NCBI GenBank assembly: GCA_032358255.1
Contig: JAULBX010025641.1
Location: 1-58,183 of the forward strand
DNA length: 58,183 bases
Direction: 5' to 3'
Source of the DNA: Heterotrichella gracilis
Lineage: Eukaryota; Sar; Xanthophyceae; Tribonematales; Xanthonemataceae
A program made the translations under genes and the position numbers. The notes under the pieces were generated by a model. That model was not told the origin of the DNA, searched no databases, and worked only from the letters and a program-made list of their open reading frames with translations. Of the stretch, positions 1-13,000 are shown in pieces. Position 1 is the first letter of the stretch; every line of letters begins with the position of its first letter.

Positions 1-1117
1 ATTATTTGGCATTAGTTAATAAACCATGGTATAAGTTGTGTATAGTACCTTAGAAACCTGGCCAACAGACAAACTGCGAGACTCGTTGCCCAGAGCGATG
101 GCACATATGGACTTTTATGGCAACCGAATAAGACATGTATCGGCTTCTCTGCAGCAAGGTCTTTATATACTTTCAATGAGTCTGATGGTTTCAATGGTTC
201 TGTTGTTAGTGATAATAGGGGTGCTGGTGACGGTGGTGGTGCAGCTGCGGGGCAGGGTGTGGTGTTTGCAGCCAGTCGCAGCGGGGGAAGAGAAGTGGGG
301 GGGAGGAGCTTGAGCATTGGACATAACGCTGAAGCTGGGTAGAGATGTGTTGCGCCCGCTGTGGTGGTCTGACAGGGCTGTTTCCGGCAATTAAGTTGCA
401 TACTCTTTTTGGGTAGACACAGCTGTGCAACGTTTGGCGCTGATGATCCTATGGCCAGCCATCAGAGCCGTTTGTGATGGTCAACCCCTGCATTTATCCT
501 CTACTTCTGAACTACATTTATCAGGCCAGGGACAGGCCTGGGGATGGTTCAGTGACAGGGCCTGTGCCATTGCTCCTCCCACACCCTTAGGGTTACGAAC
601 ACCCCTTTGGTTGCCACAAAACCTGCAGCAGCTGAGGCTCCCGCCGCACCACCGGGCACATGCACTACCACCGCCACCTCATACCCCCGTGGCATGTATA
701 TTGACCACCCTCGATGGACAGGGCTGTGCGGGAACTGCACCTCGAAATACCTGCCAGGCAGCTGGGCCCCTCACTGGGTTTGACTGATACCCTAATGGAG
801 GGTTCTACCCCAGATGTGGCTGAGCTGGCAGGAAATTTCACCAACAGCTTGCAACTTTCATGACGGCAAAGTGTGGTGAAAGTTTAAGCGTGCAAGGCCA
901 TGCCTGTGACTACATCTTCTAGGTTTGAAACCTTCGTATTGCAAGCTTACACTTCAGGCCAAGCGCGGCTCCTAGCTGCGTGACTGCGTGGTAAAGGCGG
1001 CAGGGCGTGACATCCCACCGCATTGCAACCTCCTTGTTAATCCGTCGTAGCATCAATACACCAAACTAGACCAGCGCATCTTGACGGCATTGGCGTCGCA
1101 AAGCCCTTCCACGTCAG
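1..1117. other. Upstream region without a recognised gene
   Basis: No open frame here resembles a known protein and none has convincing splice sites that join it to the dehydrogenase gene downstream. The stretch directly before position 1118 presumably holds the promoter and 5' untranslated region of that gene. I see no clear TATA box and no telomere-like units in it. The left part could be the tail of a gene outside the window. Confidence 0.4.
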
Positions 1118-4100
1118 TTGAGCACCAGTACTGGCCACGTTTTCAAACCCACGAGCCACACCACACCAAGCGACGGCCTCCTTCACAACATGTTGGGGCG
1201 CAGCGCCATGGGCTGCGTTTCCACGGAATGCTGCAGTACTTCATACAGTAGGTTGACCCAGATGGAGCCTGGTGTGCACCGGTTGAAGCTCGGCCAACGG
1301 GAGGTCAAGGCTCACGGGCAGTGTGCAGCTCGGCGGTGCAGTGGCGGTCCTGCTTCGAGCCTGCCCTCTCCACTTTCCGCAAGGACGAGCAGTGGCAGAG
1401 CTGTGTTGCCGTCAATAAGCGGTTGCCAATCACAACCAGCTTCCTCTCTACCGCACCGAGAGCATGGCAAGGGGTCAATGCAGCAAACATCCACGTCCAG
1501 ACCAAACAGGCTGCCCACCAAGCTCCAATGCGCAGCTCCTCAGGAGTCGGTAGCCACAGAGGAGCTAGCCACGCCACTGGATCACGACCCTAGCGGTGGA
1601 AACCCTTCTCTGGCCGGCCTGCAGCAACCCATAACGCTCAACCTGCAAGCAATTGCCCCACCCACCTCAGAGCAGTCTCCCCACCCACAGCCACTGCCTG
1701 TCCCCCCACACCTGCACCTTGGCCCCACAGCCACAGCCACCCACTTAAACGCCACAGCCACCCACCCAGACGCAACATCCAGCCAACCAGGCGCCACAAC
1801 CACCCAACCAGGCGCCCTACCCACCGATGCAGCCCTCCAGCTAGAAGCAGCCCTGTCGGGCTCCCCGGATGGGTTCAGGCAACCTGCGCAGCAGATCTAC
1901 CCATCCTCCCAGCGCAAGGAGATCAAAGCCTCCTGGACGTCCCTGGTGCGCTGGTCCAAGCTGTTCAGGCTGCGGGGTGACAACGGCCAACATGTACTAG
2001 ACCGGGTGAGCAAGGTGGTCATATTCGGAGGGGGCTCCTTTGGCACCGCCATAGGCTCCCTGTTGGCGCAGCAGAAGGATACCCTCCAGGTGGTGCTGCT
2101 CCTGAGGGACCCCCGCACCTGCAAGAGCATCAACGAGGAGCACAGGAACGCAGAGTACCTGTCGGTGAGTGCGTGGGGTTTGACTATCCATGGCCAGTGA
2201 TGTCCCTATCGTTTGGATTGCCATGTCAAGCGCTATGCAAGCTGCACTGCTTTGGCTAGTTCGGACGTTATGTGCTTTATGACACCAGTGATGTCCCTAA
2301 CCGGTGGAATGCCATGTGAAGCGCCATGCATGCTGCACTGCTTGGGCTAGCCCGGGTGGATGGGAGGCCCTCCCCATTTTGGTGCTATGTGCCACCTCTA
2401 TACCTGGTTCCTCTCACAATCCACCCACCCACACCCACCACACCCAACCACACACACACACAAGTTGCCATGAATATGAACGCATTCCAACCATGACCCC
2501 CCCTCCCGCCACGCAGCAATTCACCTTGCCACCCAACCTGACAGCCACCACTGACTCCCGGGAGGCCATCACCGGTGCCCAGTATGCCATCCACGCGGTG
2601 CCTGTGCAGCACAGCCGAGGCTTCCTGACTAGCATCAAGGTGGGGACGTGCTGTTTAGGGGCTAGGATGCAGGGTTTAGGGTTTAGGGTTTCGGGGCATC
2701 CACACGGTGCCTGTGCAGCACATCCTTGTTTTTTTGAACATGGCATGTGCACCATTGTCACAGTTTTCACCGCGGTCCACTGTACCTGTCGAAATTCAAA
2801 TCGCGGCACCTGCATGTGCCCAAACTGCAGCATCTGCTTGCGGAGCTTGCGCATCCCCCACGAGACACCGCCACTACACAGCTGTTGACCATGGTGGCAC
2901 CCATGCACACACCCACACACGCCCGTGCACAGTGTACACCATGTGCTCGGCACGCCAGGGCTCTCCCTCGCGTACTGCTACCTCCCACCCCCTCCCACCT
3001 CCACCCTCACCTCTCCCCACACCCACCCCACCCGCAGGACATCCTGCCCCCCAACGTGCCCATCGTGTCAGTCAGCAAGGGGCTGGAGACAGGCACAGGC
3101 CAGATGATGTCGCAGCTCATCCCCTCGGCACTGGGGCGCAAGCAGCCCACCATCTACATCTCGGGGCCATCCTTTGCTGAAGAGGTCATGTCGGGGAAGC
3201 CAACGGGGCTGGTGGCGGCATCAAAGGTAGGAAAATAAGAGTTGAGAAGTGATGGCGCACAGGGTGGGGGGGATAATAGGGGGGTCGGGGGACGATGTCG
3301 GTGGCAGCCTCAAATGTGGGGAATCATGACACGGTGTGCGTGGGAGGTGGGGGCGTGGGGCGCAGGGTGTGGGTGGGGGGGTAGTGGTGCGAACAACCAA
3401 CGGGGCTGGTGGCGACTTCAAAATTGGACAACTGGGACAATGCGATGCAGGGAATGTGGGAGGTAGGGGTGCGTGGAGTGTGCGGGGTGGGGGCGCCAGT
3501 CCTTCAAAGGAGGGAGAATGGTTCCTGGGGGCGGCAGGGCCCAGTCTGGAGCAGCAATTGTGTTACTACTGTGCACATTGGCCATTACCAATTGCGCATG
3601 GGTTGGCAGCAGCACAGCCCCACCCTACCCACACGCTCCACATGCTCCATCGACACCCACCACCATCATACACACGTTCCCCACACCCCACACTCACCCA
3701 CTCCTTCTCCCGCAGGATGCCAAGCTGGTGCGCGAGGTCCAAATGCTGTTTGCCAGCCCCACCCTGCGGGTGAACACCACCTCAGATGTGACGGGGGTGG
3801 AAATCTGCGGGGCCCTCAAAAATGTGCTGGCCATCGCCGCCGGCATTTGCGAGGGCCTGGACCTGGGGCACAATGCCATGGCGGCGCTCATTGCGCAGGG
3901 CTGTGCGGAGATCAGGTGGCTTGCGGTGAAGATGGGGGCCAAGCCGACCACTGTCTCGGGGCTGTCAGGTGCGCACAAAGCATGTGGCTTGCTGTAAAGT
4001 TCTGATCCTTGACATTAGACATTAGATTTGAAGTTGAAAGCCATAGTAATTATACCTAGAGCATCATTCACCACGACCATTGCCCAGAATTCAGGAACAC

Positions 4101-5164
4101 TACATGATGATCGTGACCATCAGCATCATTGCACGATGATCACCAGCACCACCACACGGCATCAACGTCATTACATGGTGATCATCAGCCACACCGCATC
4201 AGCATCATTGCATGATGGTCACCACCACCGCCACACGCTCATCCCCCACGTGGTTACCTGGCGGTTGCACTTGTGTGCAGGCCTGGGCGCCACCATTCCG
4301 GCGATCATCATTTTGGGTTGCACAGGACCCCAATTGGATCACGCATCATGCCCACAATTAAACCCAATTATGGGCCTATTGAATAAAATTGGGGATGATC
4401 ACCATTTTAGTATGCAGACATAGTAGTGCATTTCTCAACCATCTCTTCTCACGCGCCGTGTGCACTTGTGCGCAGGCTTAGGTGACATCATGCTCACCTG
4501 CTACGGCAGCCTGTCTCGCAACCGCACCGTTGGGGTCAAGCTGGGCAAGGGGCAAAAGCTGCAGGACATACTGGGGAGCACGCACCAGGTAAGGGATATC
4601 TGGGGTTAGGGCTTTAGGGGTTTAGGGTTCAAGCTGGGCAAGGGGCAACAACGGGGCATACTGGGCAGTACGCACCATGTGAACCTTGATATCGCCTTGT
4701 TGGGGGTAGATGCACCGGTTTTTTGTGGCAATTCCAAACGTCTGCCTCACCTCTGGAAAGGTCCATGTGCTGGGATCAGGTCATCACATTCCTTCTGCAT
4801 ATCAACGTCACAGTTTGCTTCTAAAAGCAGCTGCATGCCTGCCCCATGTTGCTGATACCATCCCGAGGAACGACAATAGCACGTGTGCCCAACCCATCAC
4901 TTGTCAAACTGTCAAGCTTGCAGACTGCATCTCCACAGGTGTAACCTAAACCCTTAACCCTAGACCCAAAACCGACCCCTGCCTGGCTCCCTGTCGCAGG
5001 TGGCTGAGGGTGTGGCCACCGCGGGTGTGGTGGTTGGCCTTGCCCGCAAGTACAAGGTGCAGATGCCTGTGCTGACGGCTGTGGCGCAGGTGCTTGATGG
5101 GAATGTGCTGCCCAAGGAGGCTGTGTGGGAAGTGATGAACCTGCCGCAGATAGAGGAGCAGTAG
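1118..5164 (+). CDS. GPDH: NAD-dependent glycerol-3-phosphate dehydrogenase, plastid-type, six exons
   Basis: It reduces dihydroxyacetone phosphate to sn-glycerol 3-phosphate with NAD(P)H for glycerolipid and glycerol synthesis. Exons are 1118-2164, 2517-2639, 3038-3226, 3716-3968, 4476-4588 and 5000-5164, all phase-consistent, giving about 629 residues. The Rossmann motif [10 protein letters not shown] lies near residue 309. It is followed by the family motifs [27 protein letters not shown] (with the catalytic lysine) and [12 protein letters not shown]. The C-terminal helical domain ends at the TAG. Compared with bacterial GpsA (about 330 residues) there is an N-terminal extension of roughly 300 residues, rich in Ser, Ala, Thr, Pro and Gln. 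It may contain a transit peptide and includes short imperfect T-A-T-H-P repeats. The start at 1118 is the first in-frame ATG, but ATGs near 1190 and 1208 are alternatives. Plastid location is inferred. Catalytic identity is secure; the extreme N-terminus is not. Confidence 0.9.
2671..2727. repeat. Degenerate copy of GPDH exon 2 next to telomere-like units
   Basis: Inside intron 2, three TTTAGGG-like units at 2671-2692 are followed by about 30 bases closely matching exon 2 at 2585-2616 (core GGTGCCTGTGCAGCAC). The copy is in the same orientation and lies downstream of the exon it copies. Confidence 0.75.
3299..3425. repeat. Two degenerate copies of the 3' edge of GPDH exon 3
   Basis: The exon 3 end at 3199-3230 (core CAACGGGGCTGGTGGCG) reappears at 3398-3425 and more weakly at 3299-3322, both in intron 3 downstream of the real edge. 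The copies have lost the GT donor context or changed it. Confidence 0.6.
4080..4235. repeat. Degenerate CATCATTGCATGATG minisatellite in GPDH intron 4
   Basis: Roughly 45-50 base units built around CATCATTGCATGATGATCACC recur about three times, mixed with CAC/ACC triplets. The core TGCATGATGAT/ATCATTGCA is partly self-complementary. It is followed at about 4262-4300 by a weak copy of the exon 5 acceptor region (GCACTTGTGTGCAGG compared with GCACTTGTGCGCAGG). Confidence 0.5.
4597..4682. repeat. Copy of the 3' edge of GPDH exon 5 with telomere-like units
   Basis: About 50 bases at 4629-4682 repeat the exon 5 end at 4538-4592, with AAGCTGGGCAAGGGGCAA conserved. They directly follow GGTTAGGG/TTTAGGG-type units at 4601-4629. 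The copy is on the intron side of the real donor. Confidence 0.75.
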
Positions 5165-7006
5165 GTCACTGTAGGGTTTAGGTATGGCACGCAAACCCTG
5201 GGGATGGGGTTGCAGTACGATAGTGGGACCTTGAATTGATCGTGGGACGTTGGTGGGAGACCTTGAATTGATTATCGTAGTGGGACGTAGGCGGGGAGAT
5301 GGGGCGCATTTGGACCCTAGGTTGGGGTTTTGTCTTCAGACGTGGTGAGTCATCAGTCTCACAGAGGAGCAGTGTGGGACAGGGAGGGGTTGCATACCCT
5401 ACCTTGGGGTTTTTCTTCTGTGGAGAGGACGAATGCAAGATCCTTAAGAAGGTTTCCTGTGCTTGGGATACAAGACGTGGACACCGACAGGGAATTTAAA
5501 CATTCCTGAATTTGAGTATTGAATCTCTTGGGACGGGGATGGGGTGAATTGTTTCCTATTTGCTATGGAGCGCAGTTGTGTTCAGGGTCCGAACAGTGTT
5601 GTGGGGACCTGTGCAATCTGCATTGCTGCCAGGGTCTTGCAAATTTGTACTTGATTTATCGAAATCAAGGAGGCAAGGCTTGGTGGAGTTTTGAGCCATC
5701 CAGGATTATCCAATTTTCCGTGACAGTTCCTCGCACAGTAAGGCCAGCATTACAACGTACCAATTCTAGCGAGCTACTCCGATTCTAGCGAGCTACTGCA
5801 GTCTCGCTGAGATACCCATTGGCAATGCAACCAAGAAAGTTTTGATACTGTATTCTGTCACTGGCACTTGTCAGTGGCATTGCTGTCATTTGTGGAACAG
5901 CCAATTAGCATGTAGCTCTTTGAAAGTAATATACTCTGGTGGTATTGAATTTCGCCGAGGATCGGATCCTCTCACTTGTGTAGAACTTTACCGGGCACAA
6001 TGGTGCCAGTGAGATATTCATTGGCAATGCATTAAATTGCAAAATTGTTTTTCTTTGAGGAAATTGATATGCGCTGGCACTGCGGCCACTTGTACCAAGC
6101 AGCGCTGCAGTGCTTGAAGGCACTCTCGCAGCTGCGGCACCGGCATTTGCTTGGTAAGTAATACTAAGGAAAGCCGCACAAGCCCTTAACGGGCACAAGT
6201 ACACTGTGTGACACCGGGATTCCCGAAGCAAACTTGAAGTACACAAGTTGAACCCGTTAAAAGACCAGAGCCAATTGTTGGCTCTTACTGTTACAGTAAG
6301 AGTGTGAAAACCCACTGTGGTTTATTACGAATCAGATTCTGTTCATCCTGGATGCCTGATACAGTGCCGGCTGCTGTCATAATATGACAGTAACAAACAA
6401 AAAGCTGATACACATGCACAACATGATGGCAGACGCACACTACTGGCCAGCAGCCCTATATTCCTACATTTAATTAGTAATGTGAAATATTACTAGTTAA
6501 ATAGTATTTCGAAAAATCATTCATTCAACAATAACAAAAGCATTATGGGTGGAGGTAGACAATGTTCATTTGTAATCAGTGTTCCGTTGAGTCCATTGTG
6601 AGCTGAATCAGGGTTAGTTTGGAAACTGTGCTCTAAGCTGCTGGGTCTCTTAGACTATAGCAAAAAGAAATGATGCTCAAAATTGACTATAACGTGATAC
6701 CATGAATTTCCCCACACAATGTGCACCACAACTAGTATACATGAATGTTCTGTTGACGCCACAGCATACCAGATTGGCTTGTATATGAATATAGGCAGCT
6801 GTTGTTGGATTGCAGCTGCCAGAATGACCTAGCAAGAAGCAGCGATGTCTTCTGTAGGCTGTAGACTGTAGGCTGTAGGCTGTAAAAGCTACCTAGCTTG
6901 ATATACCAGGCACGGATCGTGAAAATACCTGTAGCCCTTAAAGAGCATTGCTAGATGTAAGAGTTTGCGGCTGCAATTGTCCGCTGGCTGTGCTTGTTGC
7001 AAACCC
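5165..7006. other. Intergenic region between convergent gene 3' ends
   Basis: This lies between the stops of the dehydrogenase (+) and the G8-domain gene (-). I see no coding potential that I can name; a 136-codon minus-strand frame at 5905-6315 resembles nothing I know. A short tandem TGTAGGC(T) run sits at 6855-6885. Both 3' untranslated regions must fall here. Confidence 0.5.
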
Positions 7007-10000
7007 TTAGTTGGGGTTGAACTGGCACGTGGGCTGGACGCAGGCTGCAACATAGAGAGCAGGGTCAAATTAGCATCAGCCATGATTATGCGCAAATTAT
7101 ACAATTCACAGACAGGTAAGCGCACTAGAACATTTGGGTTGCAACGCGCAAGACAGGTGATGCACATCAACAAAGTAAACAACAGGTCCCACTGGGTGCA
7201 AGACACGTGAGCAACAAGGATGACATCACACAGTTGATAAATTATCGGGACATGGCCCCACAGCATACAAGCTGTAATGGATGGTGCAATTTGCAACGGC
7301 AAATACGTACTGGGCAGGTTGCCTGGGCAGGTCATTGTGGGCTGAGTAGGAAGGGCTGGCGGGGCGTCAATGTTGGCCACATTCTGCAGTCAACACACAG
7401 GCGTCAAGGGGAGGTCGATGCGACCATCCAACCACAATGGCCTCATGATTCAACCATCAAGTTGCACAACACAATGGGACCAAGGCACTGCTGAGCGGCT
7501 GCGAATGCACACTGAATTGTGGTCACGAACAGCATCGTGGTCACGAACAAAAGCAGGTGAATTTAATATGTATATCAATTTCAATTTAATGCAAAATAAC
7601 TCCAGCGGATGTTGCCATCACCCACCTATTTCCAAGGACAACTAGCACACCGTTTACCTGTAGGGAGCAGAACAGGGACAGGGTCTTGCAGTTGCCGGAC
7701 CCAGGGGGGTTACACAGCGTCTGGGTCATCGGGGTGCAGCTGGTATCCCACTCATACCAGTAGTCCAGCCACCTCCGATCCCACAGCACCAACCCGTTGC
7801 GCGAGAACTTGGGCTGTGGCGAGCCTTGGCCTGCACAGGGTAGGTTTGGGGTTTAGGGTTTATGGTTCAGGGTGAAGGATGCCAATGTGGTGAGCCTTGG
7901 CCTGTACCACAGGGTGGGTTTAGTGTGAAGGATGTCGATATGGTGAGCCTTGGCCTGTACATGGTGGGTTTAGGGTTTAGGGTAAAGGATGTCAATGTGG
8001 CGAGCCTTGGTTTCTGCAGGGTGGGGTTCAATGTAATGAGACAGCGTGACTATGTTGGAAGTGGCAATCAGGATGTATGGAGGGCAAGCGCATAACAAAT
8101 ATGTGCTTCCTTGTGAGGTTTTAAAGTAGGGGTCTTTAGAGACCCCGAGTAAAATACCGAGTCATTTCTGAATTTGACTCATGAGGAATTAATACATTGA
8201 TGTGGTCCCAATGACACAACCAATATCAATGCACTGTACATGGCAAGCCGACAGCACCCACGCACCAGAGTCCAACATCTTGAAGTACAGCCATCCATTG
8301 GCACTGTCAAAGTAGTACTTGAGGCCGTTGGGGTCTGACATCATGGCGGATAGGCTGTTCACACTGCAATTAAAAATGTGAGCAAGGTCATTTAGGATCA
8401 GTCCCAATGTAGGATAAAATATTTCGATGTGCATGCGTTTCCTGCGGAACACCAGCAGGCATGGAAATTTTTCAAAATTTCATGAAATCGTCCACCCATA
8501 GCTTATTGTGCTAATGGTAGATGCAACGAACTTACTTGTAAACCGACAAAATTAAATCAAGAGATTGCAAAGGACTGCACTACATACCTGGTAACAGCCG
8601 CCGAGTTGCCACACCACGATTGCCACTTTGACACCCTGTTGAAGTAGTTGAAGGTGGTGCCAGGGGGGTATCGGAGCGCCATGTATGCGGGGCGGTCAGG
8701 AGCCTGCTGGGATATGAAGATCTTGCCAGACTTGGGCACCGCGCGGCCAAGGGTGGGTGACGTGAGGCCAGAGGCGGTGAGGTTGTAGTGCCAGTACCAC
8801 CCAGTGTAGCCTGCAGTTTGGAATTTGAATTTTGAAATTGGCAATATCAATATTGCGTTGCCAGTGCCACCCAGTGTAACCTGCCAGATTGTGTTGCCAA
8901 TTCAGCAGCTGTAGGATCAAGATGCATATGTTATACCAGCCAAGAGGACAATACAATGACGAGTGTGAGCCAATAAAAAAGCATGGCCATTGCCTGCCAA
9001 GTATGGATGCAGCACTCTCTAGCACCCAACCCTAAACCCTACACTTCCTTGCATCCAACCCACTGCTTGGCTCTCACCTGTCACCCCAGTGTTGCCCTCA
9101 TTCCTGGTGATGTCCAGAGCACGGATGTCTGCCCCTGTGTACCCAAACTGCCGGACCTGCAACCCACATGAAACACAATTCAGAGTAGAATCAACTGGTA
9201 AAAGACAGGAAAAATGGTGTGTAATTTCAATACAATGGAATGTATACCCAATAGTTTCTGACGTGCTCAAAAGTAATATGCCCCCGTACATACAGAAGTA
9301 ATACTCAGAAATGCAGATCAATTGATACTTTATCTTGTGTGAGCATGGCAGATAAAAGTAGGAAGGCCAACACGGCAGCGCGGGATCATCCTTACCTGGC
9401 CAATCTTGGACCAATACCCGGAGGTCTCAGATGACCCTGTCCCATCATTGTAGCTATTTGTGAAGCCAGGCAGCGAGAAGTCAAAGCGCGCCACCTCCTG
9501 AACCCTGTTGATCTTGCATAGCCACACGTTCCAGTAGGTCTGCGGGGACACACCAAGATCAGTGGCCAATCAGGAGCAAGGATGGCCCCGCTTGGCAGAT
9601 GCATTATGCTGTTGTGTTTGGGTTCAATTTTCAGACTGTTGTGTGCGTTGGATTGCAGTTGGGGACCGGGGGATCTGCTCTCGATGGAATTCAGACAAAT
9701 TGAGCAAAATCGCTGACAGGCTTCCAGGCGGAAAGGGGCAAAAAGCAAGGGAAACACAGCATAGGATTTAAACATCGGATTTAATCCGGAACATGCAGGC
9801 AAGTGTCAAAGGATCCTGAGAATGAGCCTGACACTCGCTGTCATATAGATGAAAAGTCATCCTCACATTCATGGAGCACATGTTGTCGCCAATCCTCCAC
9901 CAGTTGATGTTTGCAGCAATCAGCATCTTTTGATTTGCACCAAGCAGATTCGCAGAACTACTCGCAGTCCCATCCCAATCTGCAACCACCACATCAGCGC

Positions 10001-13000
10001 CATCAGGACATATGCATTGTGCGCAAAACAAAGCTCTCAACTTCCCAACAGAACAAAAGGATTTTATCAAACTCTATAACCAAGAGACGCTGAACTTACC
10101 AACCCAATTGAACATCCGGTAGGAGCCTGTGTCTTTGACGTCGTGGAAGATGTAGGCTTCAGGGTCCACATTGATGTAGAAGATTGCCTTTGTTGCAGTC
10201 ATGCCTGCAGGAAGCAATGCGTCATCATCAGCCCAATTATTATTATTATTATTATGTGACTGTCAAATAAAATCTTAAATCTAAAAAAATATTATTTATT
10301 ATTATTATCATCATCAGCTCAATGCATCGCCCCAACCATTGTCGAGGCAACCATTGTTCGACTGACACATGTGCATGGGTATGCAAATGCCTCTTGAGGC
10401 CACTGTTTTTAGGGTTTAGGGTTTAGGGTTTAGGGTTAGGGTACCGCAGAGTACAATGGCAGGATCATCACAAGCTACCACTCAGTAGCGTAGTGGACAG
10501 CTGCCAATGTCTTACCATCTGGCTTGTACACATCGGCATGGGTCATGGACTTGAAGCAGGTGGGTCGCAGCCAGCCTGGCAGGCCAATGAGCTTGCCGGG
10601 GTTGTAGGGATCAGGTATCTTGCTCAGGAACTTGATGTTCTGGCAGGTGAAGTTGGTGAGGATGGTGTTGGTGCTGCACCGCACAAAGGGCATGTTCAAC
10701 GGTGTGAACGATTTGCACGAGCTTTTGTTCATTGTGAAAACAAATTGTTATTGAAAAAGTTTAGTAAAAAGTTCATTATGATGCGCGATGGCGATCATAA
10801 TGAACAGGAATGGTATGCGAGCACAGGGAGACTTTGGGCCAGGCAGGGACAACACAGTGGCGAATGCAGTACCCTCATCCCAGGGAGGAGTACCCAAATC
10901 CCAGGGAGGAGTAGCAATGGGCAGAGTATCGCACTCACGATGTGTCATAAAACCGGAATGCAGTGATCGGCGGATAGTCCCAGGTGATCTCTGTGGGGAT
11001 TTTGAAATCTGGGGCTGCGTTCCCCGTATCAGCGTTGAAGATGGCGTTGTTCAACCAGCTGTCCCCAAGGAACTGCGCAGTAGTGTAGGAATCATACACC
11101 TGCAACACCAAACATTGAGTCATATGATGCGGCACATCAAGAACATTTGGTGCCCGATTTTCACCCAGTACTCTAAGCTACCTGCCGCCACCAAGACTGG
11201 ACCCTCAATGGTCCTGATCATGAGCTGAACGTGAAATTCAATTTTTAAGCAAGAAGACATGAGGATCTGTGGTGAGTGTGTGCCTACAGAAAGTACTGGA
11301 AATAAGGAAGACCAACCAATGGCATGACAACGCACCTGCAGCCCATCCACTTCTATCCTATCACCCCAGTGACCGATGCCATATCGCCCACACAGCCAGG
11401 CCTTCACATTGGTCATCTTCAAAAACGCCTCCTTTCCATCGCTCCCCCTGCAGAACGCAATTGAATTCACAACCACCAAAGGGTGTCCATCTGGGTATTC
11501 ACCTCTGGAATATGCATCCGCAATCATGTGACAGACAGTCAGGCTGTTTCACAGCAGCATGGTGTGAATTTGTTTGCATGCAGCCAGTGTGGCTGCAGTA
11601 CATACTTGGTTGGATGCGCCTCCCTGCTGGTGCAGTACTCTTGGACACCATTTTCGTATCTCTTCCAGCCTCCAGTGTAGATGCAAGAGCCTTCATCCCA
11701 CAGGTAACCTGGTTGCAGAAAAGCAACAGTTTAGATGCAATACAGGAATAACAAGCTGATGTCCAGTTCAAAATTTCCTTTTAAGGTTGCAGCAGTAAAC
11801 ACATGGTAAAAAACAAGCCTTATTTTATCAACCCCCCCAGCACGTCCTGTTAGATTGACAGACAGATGTAGTTTCAAACAATTTATTTTGTACAAGATAA
11901 ACAACATCAATATCAAACAGCCCTGTCCATTGCCTCACCTGACGAGTGTGCTGTGTTGCCATCAAACCTTCCCAAGGTGCGTTCAGCCGGTGCAAAGCCA
12001 GCTGCATCATACGGAGGCATGGGTTTCGGGAGATTAGGGAAGCTGTAACTGAAGAAGCCTCCGGATGCGGCGTTGCCTACCCACTCATTGTTCAGGTTGT
12101 TGGAGTAAAACACGGCTGCAGCCATGTCTGTTTGGTCCTGAAGTCCCTGCAGCAGGCCGTAGATACATGATGAGGTCAGGCACACATGAAGATTGACAAT
12201 TTCTTTTGCAAAGTATACCCAAACCCATTTATATGCACTGGATGAGAGGACATGCTGCCAACGCCACATTTTAAATAGTGGTGATCTGTTGGCTAACTTA
12301 TCATGTTTCTATCATAATTGGGGTAATCACACGGTGACGTGTCGGCTGCAACATGGTTGAACGCAAACGAGAACAAGCATTGTCAGTTCAGGCAGACATG
12401 CACATTGTGATACAAAATATTTCCACCGCTCGCGCTGAAACCATGCCACTGTTCCCCATCTCAAACTGTGCTGTAGTATACTATGCAACATAAATGCTGG
12501 AGCATGTGTTGCTATACACAGCAACGCCAATATAAGGTGGTGGTCAAACCTACCGAATTTGCCAAGCAATTCGATGTCCTCCAGCTGCAGGCCCCACTGC
12601 TTGCGCAAATCCCCGGTTGGCTCACAGAGTACTGGGGCTTGGGGATCAGCCCATACTCTGCAGCCCACAGCACGTAACCCCCAAAGTTGCCGTACAGCTT
12701 GTTCCCCTCCTCCACCCCTGCCTCGAGGTAGTACGCGTGGGATTTGATCTTGAAGGCGGTGTTGGACTGCACAAGTACGTTGTCCACACCGTGCAGCACG
12801 TAGCCGCGGTTGTTGGAGCTGCAGTCGTGCACACAAAGAGGCGTCAGTGTGCCCAACTGCTTTTATGATGTGAGCGGTTCCAGCTGTTAAACCAACAGCA
12901 GCTCTCAGCCGTCAGGCATAGGTCACCCTAAATCCCTGAACCCAACAGGAAATTTAACTGGTGCATCCATTACAACAGGCCTCCACACCCTCCGAACTGC

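Noticed and set aside
5905..6315. A 136-codon minus-strand frame
   Set aside because: No recognisable domain, no splice partner, and AT/GC composition like intergenic sequence. It may be chance.
10408..10441. A chromosome end or telomere
   Set aside because: The tract is only about five units, lies inside an intron, and similar short tracts are scattered in both orientations across the window.
12298..12345. An AT-AC (U12) donor ATAAGT at the end of G8-gene exon 8
   Set aside because: The U12 donor consensus is not matched. A GTTAGC donor with the acceptor before 12127 keeps the frame, although the alternative acceptor before 12146 cannot be excluded.
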